The notes under the pieces were generated by a model. The model saw only the letters and a list, made by a program, of their open reading frames with translations. It was not told where the DNA came from and searched no databases. The translations under genes were made by a program, and so were the position numbers. Below, piece after piece: positions 56,456-64,000 of a stretch of DNA of 64,000 bases. How positions within the stretch are numbered: the stretch's first letter is position 1; every line of letters starts with the position of its first letter. The stretch comes from Ceratorhiza oryzae-sativae (lineage: Eukaryota; Basidiomycota; Agaricomycetes; Cantharellales; Ceratobasidiaceae): contig JARWMV010000021.1 of NCBI GenBank assembly GCA_030998015.1, positions 1-64,000 on the forward strand, in the 5' to 3' direction.

Positions 56456-59215
56456 GACTGCCAACTGAAAGCAGGGGATGTCAGACCCTCAAGGTCACCA
56501 ATGGCATCCCCAGTCATATTTGTTAAAAAGAAGAATGGGAAGCTGCACATGTGCATTGACTACTGGCAACTAAACAAAATGACCATCTCCATTGTGTACC
56601 CACTCCCATGCATCAATGATATTGTGGAGACTTTGCATGGGGCAAAGATATTCACCAAGTTCAATCTAAAGTGGGGTTTCAACCTCATACAAATTCAGGA
56701 AGGAGATGAATGGAAGGCTGCTTTTAAGACCAAATATGGGTTGTACAAGCCCTTAGTCATGCAATTTGGGCAAAAGAACACACCAGGAACCTTCATGGCA
56801 ATGATGCAGGAAGAGTTCCAAGACATTGAGGGCATTTACGTTGTAATTTACATGGACAACATATTAGTGTTCTCCAAAACCCAAGAAGAACATGATGAAC
56901 ACATTAAAGATGTCTTGCGTTGTCTCCAAAAAGCTGGCCTATACTGCACCCTGGAGAAATGTGTTTTCAATGTCACTGAAGTTGATTACCTGGGAATAGT
57001 AGTGACTCCCCAGGGAATTAAAGTAGACCCAGCCAAGGTTGAAAAAGCTGTTGAATGGCCAACCCCTACCAACCCAACCAAAGTCCTGGAAGGGTTGGGG
57101 TTTGCAAATTGGTTAAGGCACTTCATAAAGGACTTTTCAAAAATCACAAAATGCCTTTATGAACTTGTCAAAAAGGATGTAAAATGGGAATGGACAGAAG
57201 AAAGGGATTCGGGCATGGAACTTGCTAAAGCAGAAATTAAAGGAAGCCCCCCTCCTAATTCAGCCAGAACCCAGCAAACCATTTATTTTGGAAACAGATG
57301 CCTCAGGCTACACCACAGGTGTTGTATTATTGCAATATGGAGAAGATGGAATGCTTCACCCAATCTCCTACTACTCCAAGGTGATGGTCCCAGCAGAAAG
57401 AAATTACAATATTTACAACAAGGAAATGCTGGCAATTATAAAAGCCCTCAAACACTGGCATCACTTACTAGAGGGGGCCAAACACCCAGTAAACATTGTT
57501 TGTGATCACAAACACCTGGAATATTGGAAGACAAATTGGCCACTGAATGGCCAAGTCACACAATGGCACAAGTTCCTGTCCAGATTTGAATTCAAAATTC
57601 TATACATCAAAGGGGCAAAGAATGGCTGGGCAGACATACTCTCTAGGCTGTCAAGGCACATCCCCAAAGAGGGGGGTGAGAGCCAAGCTCTGCTTGTGCA
57701 AAACCAATTTTTGGAACTAAAATCATTGTGGCTACAAGCAATCATGCCAGACCATGACCTGGAACAACTCATTAGGGATGCTATCCCAGGGGACAAGCAC
57801 TTGTCAAAAGTGCTAAAAGCCCTAGATGACAACAAAAAGGCCAAAAATTGGGAATGGGACAAAGGACTTTTACAATACAAGGGCTGAATCTACATCCCAA
57901 ATAACAAAGAACTTTGCAAGCTGATCATTGAAAGCTGTCATGACAACCCAGCTGCAGGACACCCAGGACAGTTCAGAACATATGAATTGTTAAACTGCAA
58001 ATATACATGCTCATCAATGAACAAATCAGTCAACAAATATGTCACACATTGCACATCCTGTATTAGGAACAAGCACAGCAACCAGGTTCCCCCAGGGCTC
58101 CTAAACCCAATACCAGCACTGGAAAAACCTTGGGAGGAAATCATCTATGTTCTGATCACTGGGCTACCCCTGTCAGAAGGGTTCAATGCTATATTTATGG
58201 TTGTTGACCACCTGACAAAAATGGTCCACTTTATTCCATGCCAGTCAGAGGCCAGTGCCATGGATTGCGCAAACCTGTTCCTAACCTATGTATGGAAACT
58301 TCACAGGTTACCACAAAAGACCATTTCAGACCATGGCCCCAACTTTGCATCCAAATTCTTAAGGCACCTGTACAAATGGCTGGATATAAAACTGTCCTAC
58401 TCCACAGCATATCACCCCCAAACAGATGGCCAGTCTGAAAGGGCTAACCAAGTAGTAGAAGGGTACCTGAGACACTACGTATCAGATCAGCAGGACAACT
58501 GGGTCTCACTCTTACCCTTGGCTCAATTTGCCTACAACAATGGTGTCAATGCCTCAACTGGCAAATCATCATTCTTTGCAAACTACGGTTTCCATCCAAG
58601 GTTGGCAGTTGGGGACAAGGAGGGACAAGAATCTCCCTTAGCAGACAATCATGCAGAATGGCTTCAAAAGGGCCATGACAAACTCAAGGCTGCTCTGGAA
58701 CTATCAAACCAGAGGACCAAAGAATACTATGATAGGAAGAATCAGACCCCAGAAGCCATCAAGGTGGGAGACAAAGTCTGGCTTGACACCAAGAACATAT
58801 GCACACAACAAGCCTCCAGGAAATTGGCCCACAAGAGAGTTAGACCATTCAAGGTGGTAGCACAACACAGCACTCACACCTTCAAACTGGACTTGCCAGT
58901 AACCATGAAAATACACACAGTATTCCATGTCTTGCTCCTGACCAAACATAAAGATGATCCCTATGGATGTCAGGTTCCCCCACCACCACCAGTGGTAACT
59001 CCAGAAGGGGAAGAAGAATTCAAAGTAGAACAGATCATAAAGTCATGATACAACAAAAGGTCTAATGTTTTCAAATACTATGTCAAATGGCTCAGATATG
59101 ACAAGCAACAATGGCTAACTTACAATGACCTGGTAAACACACCAGAACTCATGGCCAACTTTGTCAAGTCACACCCAAAGGCACCCCATGACCCCTGTGC
59201 CTTGAAGGGGGGAAG
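56456..59215 (+). pseudogene. Family-A pol, 5'-truncated copy
   Basis: Begins in the protease-RT linker (equivalent to about 40627 of element A) and runs through RT, RNase H, integrase and chromodomain to the polypurine tract. RT catalytic box is YMDN instead of YMDD (about 56850). A one-base insertion near 57210 shifts frame; stops at 57885 and 59046 are TGA where element A has AGA or CGA. Many Arg codons of element A have become Gln, His, Trp or stop, as expected from C-to-T change at CpG. It retains the RT segment deleted in element A. Confidence 0.9.
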
Positions 59216-59599
59216 TGTCATGAGCTGACATGCATATATCCATTCTATAATATTTTCTTGATTTATGACATTTTATGAGATCCTTTCAAAACATACTTGC
59301 CTTTTTTGGTATATCTGTGTCATGTGATTCAAGGGATGTTCTGGACCAATAACCAAGATGTATTTCAACTCTGATGTGAAATTCCGCAGTTCTGCAGTTG
59401 CTTCTATCACTTCTATCACTTCTATCTCTTATTGGTCATGACTCACTGTACAGACTTGTTTGTTATGATGTGGCTCATATCATGTATATAAACTGGGTCA
59501 AGTTTGCAGAGGACTCCTCAAGAACTTGACCTCTTGTCAAATACAAGTTCTCTTTCTTTCTTACTATTTTCCTTGTTGCCTGACTTGTTGTCGTTGACA
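59216..59599 (+). repeat. Family-A 3' LTR of the truncated copy
   Basis: 384 bp, TGTCATGAGCTGACATGC to CGTTGACA, after GAAGGGGGGAAG. It has a 12-bp duplication (TCTATCACT words) near 59404 not seen in other copies. Confidence 0.9.
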
Positions 59600-59845
59600 C
59601 CTAGTCACTTGGACTAACTGATACTAATCTTAATACTAGACTTAAGCAATAGCTTATAGGATAGATAGTGGGCTGCCTAATGCATGTACTTCCTCAGCTA
59701 CAGGTACTTAGATTTCCTCTAATAGCTGGTACTTAATGTCATGCTCAATCAGGCAATATTGTATCCTTATATATCTCTGTATATGAGATACAATGAATTG
59801 GACAGTATATAACTAATATGGTACTATATTCCTCAGTACTAGTTA
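59600..59845 (-). repeat. LTR B4 fragment
   Basis: Internal part of a B LTR in reverse orientation, corresponding to about 52428-52674 of B2. It is cut on the left by the family-A LTR and on the right by B5, which appears inserted in it in the same orientation. Confidence 0.8.
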
Positions 59846-61144
59846 TGTTACAGGTCAGGGTACACTTGTATATCTAGAGCTTAAGCAAATGTAGATATGT
59901 TAGTATACACTAATCGTACTCAATACTTCTTAGACTAGAGTAAGAAGGCTCAAAGTAGTTGCAATGCAATCAAGTAACACTCAAGGTAGTCTTAATCTTT
60001 CACAGTGTAAACTGACTAATTTATAGGTATAAAGAGCAAGACTACTATGGTCAGGTTCCCTTAAATATCTTAAATGTAGTTCAGCCCTAGTTGCTTGGAC
60101 TAACTGATACTAATCTTAATACTAGACTTAAGTGATAGCTTATAGGATAGATGGTGGGCTGCCTAATGCGTGTACTTCCTCAGCTACAGGTACTTAGATT
60201 TCCTCTAATAGCTGGTACTTAATGTCACACTCAATCAGGCAATATTGTATCCTTATATATCTCTGTATATAAGATACAATGACTCAGACAGTATATAACT
60301 AATATGGTACTAAATTCCTCAGTACTAGTTATATAAGAAATCACACACAGACAAGAGAAATAGAAAGAGAAAAGAAAACCAATAACCAGTCTGGGTTGAG
60401 TAGAGGAGTGAAGGTGGTCTGGAAGGGCCTCAGAGGAGGTCCTTTTATACCCTGAGGAGGGCATTCCAGAGCCAAATAGATACATGCATGCCAGTGCGAT
60501 CATCAAAAGAGGGTACTGCTATACTTGGGGTACACCCTAGCCTGATATAGGATAAAAGAGTAAAGACAGGGTGTGGATCAAAGGCATTGATGCATCTGAG
60601 ACCTGCTATTGGCTTGTAGATCATATTATCATAGTATATACATGTAATGAACAGAGGCTACATCTCAGTGAGTCATAAAGTGAGTCAGAGAAGCTTCTGG
60701 ATCAATTAGGAAGGCTCTCCTGACTCACTGGAGTCATTAGATCTTGATTGATGGTCCAGTAAGATTCTAATGATCTTTGGACTATTCCGGCACAAGGATC
60801 TGGTGGATTGCGACGATCTTTGGGCAGCAGATACTGCCAAAGAGTGGCTATCGATAAAGCATAAGATTGCTTTCATAGTGTAAGTGGTTGCTGAGATATG
60901 AGCAGTGCGATGTTGTAATCAATATCTCCTGATAAGAGGAAATATTGCAACCTCTATATCTCTCTGAGTTCCTAAGATAAAACCACAATAAAATATGCGT
61001 TGGAAAGAGGAGATTTTGTACTATTTAATGGAACACAAATTGTACAAATTCAAATGCATACAAATTCATTCAATTTCAAGAAAATTACAGAGGCATTGCT
61101 TGAGGTTGGCAAAGCAGACTAAAATAATAGAAAATGTTAGTGAT
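59846..61144 (-). repeat. LTR B5
   Basis: TGTTACAGGTCAG at its left end. The right end is cut a few bases before the expected CCATAACA by the LTR starting at 61145. CpG-poor. Confidence 0.8.
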
Positions 61145-61517
61145 TGTCATGAGCTGACATGCATATATCCACTCTATAATATTCTTGATTTATTACATTT
61201 TATGAGATCCTTTCAAAAACATACTTGCCTTTTTTGGTATATCTGTGTCATGCAATTCAGGGGACATTCCGGACTGATAACCAAGATGTATTTCAACTCC
61301 AATGTCAAATTCCACAGTTCTGCAGTTGCTTCTATTGCTTCTATCTCTTATCGGTTGTGACTCACTGTACAGACTTGTTTGTTATGATGTGGCTCATATC
61401 ATGTATATAAACTGGGTCAAGTTTGCAGAGGACTCCTCAAGAACTTGACCTCTCATCGAATACAAGTTCTTTTCTTTCCTACTATTTTCTTTGTTGCCTG
61501 ACTTGTCGTCATTGACA
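61145..61517 (+). repeat. 5' LTR of the right-hand family-A element
   Basis: 373 bp, TGTCATGAGCTGACATGC to TCATTGACA. TATATAAA near 61403-61410. Confidence 0.9.
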
Positions 61518-61773
61518 TCAGGTCAAGTTCTTGACAATCGTAAGTCTCAGTGTCAGCTGGGATATGTCTGGAACACCATTGGTGTCATCTCAAGATAACT
61601 CCCTGTTGCCTTCCCCAATCCCACTCCACCTTTCCACAGCCACAAGACATCGTTGCCCTATACATGCCTCTGTGAAACCTTGCATAGTTGGGTTCCTCAC
61701 ATGTCATAACAAGCTTTGGTTCTCTAATCTCTTTCATCGACAAGAGGTGGGGTCGCTCATTGCCCTTAAGTAG

Positions 61774-62205
61774 TTGAGCAACAGAGGTCACCTTCCTATT
61801 CCAATAGACTTGGGAAAGGGTCTATTTTTCCTTTTTATCTTGCTCTTGCTCAAGTATGTCTCTGACAGAATGCACAGCCCTCAAGTGGCACAAACTTTTA
61901 CAGAAGAACAGCACTGCCATCTGTGTGGGTTGTTTGGACACCTATCCATCCACTGCTTTACTCTCAACTCAGTCAAAGACATCCTTGAACAGGCTGGGCA
62001 CATTGATTTTAACTGTGTGGTAATTATCAAAGTCCACCCCCAGAAAGTTGGATGTGCCCAACAAGCCTTTGTTACTGAGCCGGGTGCCCCTGAGTGCAAA
62101 ATCTGCCATTGGGCAAATGGAGCCACCTTCCCAGCATGCTGCCCTTATTGTCCTAAGAAGGACAAATTTCTATACTATTACACTATCCCCCACAACCAGC
62201 TATAA
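61774..62205 (+). CDS. Pre-gag zinc-knuckle ORF, open in this copy
   Basis: 143 codons, intact here although broken in element A. A hydrophobic stretch (GLFFLFILLLLKYV) at residues about 15-28 may lie upstream of the true start. CHLCGLFGHLSIHC is a CX2CX4HX4C knuckle; CKICHWANG...CPYC is a second possible metal site. It ends NQL. The coiled-coil frame overlaps its 3' end. An extra nucleic-acid-binding protein before gag is not part of the standard Gypsy layout. Confidence 0.5.
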   Translation: MSNRGHLPIPIDLGKGLFFLFILLLLKYVSDRMHSPQVAQTFTEEQHCHLCGLFGHLSIHCFTLNSVKDILEQAGHIDFNCVVIIKVHPQKVGCAQQAFVTEPGAPECKICHWANGATFPACCPYCPKKDKFLYYYTIPHNQL

Positions 62206-62780
62206 GCTGGAGAACCTTGGCCAACAACTTCTTTGTCACCTGTTAAACACCATTGAAAACTTCCAAGACAGGTATCATTATTACTGAAATAAGTACAAAG
62301 AAACTTGTGAAAAACTTCATGAAGCTGAGGCCCACTGCATATACCTAACTGAGCAGTTGCGCAAACATCAGGAGGACTATCTATCCCTCCTCCAAGACCA
62401 CCTCAGACTAGAAGCAATAGTCTGAGAAGCAACTGCACCCCACAAGTATGCCTTCCCTGTCTTCTCAACACTGTCAGACCTCCCTCATCCTACCTTTTTA
62501 AGTGGCATGGGCTTGCCAATTCAGGAAGAAGCACCCCTTCCAGCAGCCCAAACCAATCTTCCCCAAGGAGGCACTCCTCCAGGATCAAACTAAACTGAAG
62601 AGGGTGGAACCCCTGTATTGCTGCCAAGACACAAAAAGTTGGGATCTGGACAACATGTGGTTGAGATTTGGAGGGAGAAAGAACTTTGAAATTTATAGAC
62701 TTGTGCAGGGGACAGAAATCCTCTATTACCAAAACAACTCCCAGTTCCCTGTACTTCCATACTGTCTTTGCCATTCTTAG
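62206..62780 (+). pseudogene. Pre-gag coiled-coil region, decayed copy
   Basis: Counterpart of 37890-38463. The coiled-coil frame is interrupted (TGA at about 62286 and near 62424). The last frame (62502-62780), ending FEIYRLVQGTEILYYQNNSQF, is open and closely similar to that of element A. Confidence 0.5.
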
Positions 62781-62803
62781 AATCTACTTAAGTTCCCTCT
62801 GAA

Positions 62804-64000
62804 ATGGCATCACCAACCCCTGCCCCTGCTTGGGCAAATATGTCTGATGGAGACAAGGTCATTTATATGCTTCAATCAATGGACAAACTATGAGAGCAAA
62901 CCAACAATCTCCAAAATGATATCAGAGATGTCAAACACAATAATAAAACCTACATGGATTCACTCAAGGCAAAACTTACCACAAATCAGACAAAGATAGA
63001 CACTGATGTGGCCAGACTGGCCACCAATGTCAACAACCTGGTTGGGATGTTAGCAATTCTCCAAACCACTATCACATGCATTGAAGCATAAATCAACACC
63101 TCTGTGGGTGGCTCAGGTGCTGCTCAAGTACTAGCTCCCTCCAGTGCAACCCAACCACAACCAGCAGCATCCGCTCCCTCTAGTGGGTCAACTGCAAAAG
63201 TTAAGATGGCCACCCCTCCAAAATTTGATGGCACAAAACATGAAGATGCCATCTCATTCAGAATTGCATGTGCCTGATACATCAATACAAACATGAGTGG
63301 GCATTTGGCTGATCAAGTGGTCACCTTTATCACCTCTTATCTTGAAGGGTCTGTGGCTGAATGGGTCAACTCCTACAAAGAATTTGAAATCTTAAACCCT
63401 GGAACTGCAATCCCGTGGCTTCATGATGCCAACCTGTTTTGGCAGGAATTCACCACCCAATATGGGGACTTGAACCATACTGAAAATAACTGTGACAAAT
63501 GGCAGAAACTGAAACAATCCAAGATGGTCCAAGACTATCTCACTCTGTTCAACCTATACTCAACTGGGCTCAACTACAATGATGCAGCTATGTGTGACCA
63601 GTTCTATGATGGTTTGTTGTCTGATGTAACAGACAGCATGGTAGCCCAAAATTATGATCCCCACACAAAGACATTTGCCCAGCTCACACAGCAGGCCCTG
63701 GAAATTGACTGCCACCTCATTTCATTTGGTAGCAAGAGGACATCTCATGGGGGTAACAAGTCCAGTAGCAATAATGCCTCCTCCAGTAAACCAACAACTA
63801 CCCACCAAAGCAGTCCCCAAAAGGAAAAATTCAAGAATGGGGAACAGATTTACAAGATCAAGGATGGTAGGGCAGTTAAGGGTCAAATTGTGGCCATTGG
63901 GCCCAACGCCAAGGGGTTCACAGTTCCTACTGTTTGCTACAATGGTAGCAACACCAATGTACAAGAATCCTTCAAGGATATAAAGAAGGATAATCACCCC
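62804..64000 (+). pseudogene. Gag of the right-hand family-A element
   Basis: Starts MASPTPAPAWANMSDGDK and follows the element A gag through the core (ATPPKFDGTKHEDAISFRIAC) to the window end. It has stops at about 62889, 63089 and 63276 where element A has Gln codons, but it keeps the two bases (TG at about 63498) missing from element A, which shows how the original frame ran. Confidence 0.85.

Larger units (their letters stand above)
61145..64000 (+). mobile_element. Family-A Gypsy element, 5' part, runs off the window
   Basis: 5' LTR 61145-61517, self-primer site AGGTCAAGTTCTTG at 61520-61533 (complement of 61438-61451), pre-gag region and most of gag. CpG-depleted, with several nonsense codons. 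Pol lies beyond base 64000. Confidence 0.9.

Overview
The window looks like a filamentous basidiomycete chromosome. Introns are about 50 bp with GT..AG ends, and the content (secreted GH71 glucanase, Zn2Cys6 regulator, TPR-CHAT protein, Tad-like LINE, chromodomain Gypsy elements, Tc1 and hAT transposons) fits a repeat-rich Agaricomycete of the Rhizoctonia/Ceratobasidium kind. That assignment is inference from gene content only.

Bases 1-25,000 are gene-bearing. In order: a decayed Tc1/mariner transposase; a 13-exon secreted alpha-1,3-glucanase (GH71, 3037-5021, +); a 6-exon Zn2Cys6 transcription factor of about 952 aa (5473-8579, -); two LTR-like solo repeats; a 5'-truncated LINE with poly-A and a 12-bp target-site duplication (TSD); a poorly resolved multi-exon gene (15379-17605, -); and a 1,390-aa TPR-CHAT protein (19928-24156, +) with about 17 near-identical 45-aa repeats and an intact His/Cys pair.

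From about 25,000 on the sequence is a transposon mosaic that can be read as strata, because TSDs survive at most junctions. A minus-strand hAT transposase gene (28510-29245 and 50331-52190) was split by a large Gypsy chromovirus (element C, 29246-50325, TSD GTATG). Element C then received a Tc1 element (47552-49057, 205-bp TIRs, TA TSD), a solo LTR of its own family (31843-32419), and a long solo LTR of a second family (B1, 35542-43788, TSD GCCTG). B1 in turn received an almost complete chromovirus of a third family (element A, 36826-43756, TSD CTAGA). More truncated copies of A and B fill 52191-64000. Most copies are strongly CpG-depleted, and many premature stops are TGA where a related codon would be CGA.

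The most unusual feature lies inside element C. Between its chromodomain pol and its polypurine tract/3' LTR there are extra genes: a 3' ORF on the sense strand, a divergent two-exon cysteine-rich gene on the opposite strand, and a sense-strand Rep-like gene (30338-31693) with an HUH endonuclease signature, a Tyr-x-x-Lys motif and an SF3-type P-loop, as in circular ssDNA (CRESS) replicons. The same GTATG duplication outside both LTRs argues that the Rep-like gene now sits within the boundaries of one LTR retrotransposon insertion. Elements A and C both look self-primed: the site next to the 5' LTR is a perfect complement of sequence just downstream of the LTR TATA box.
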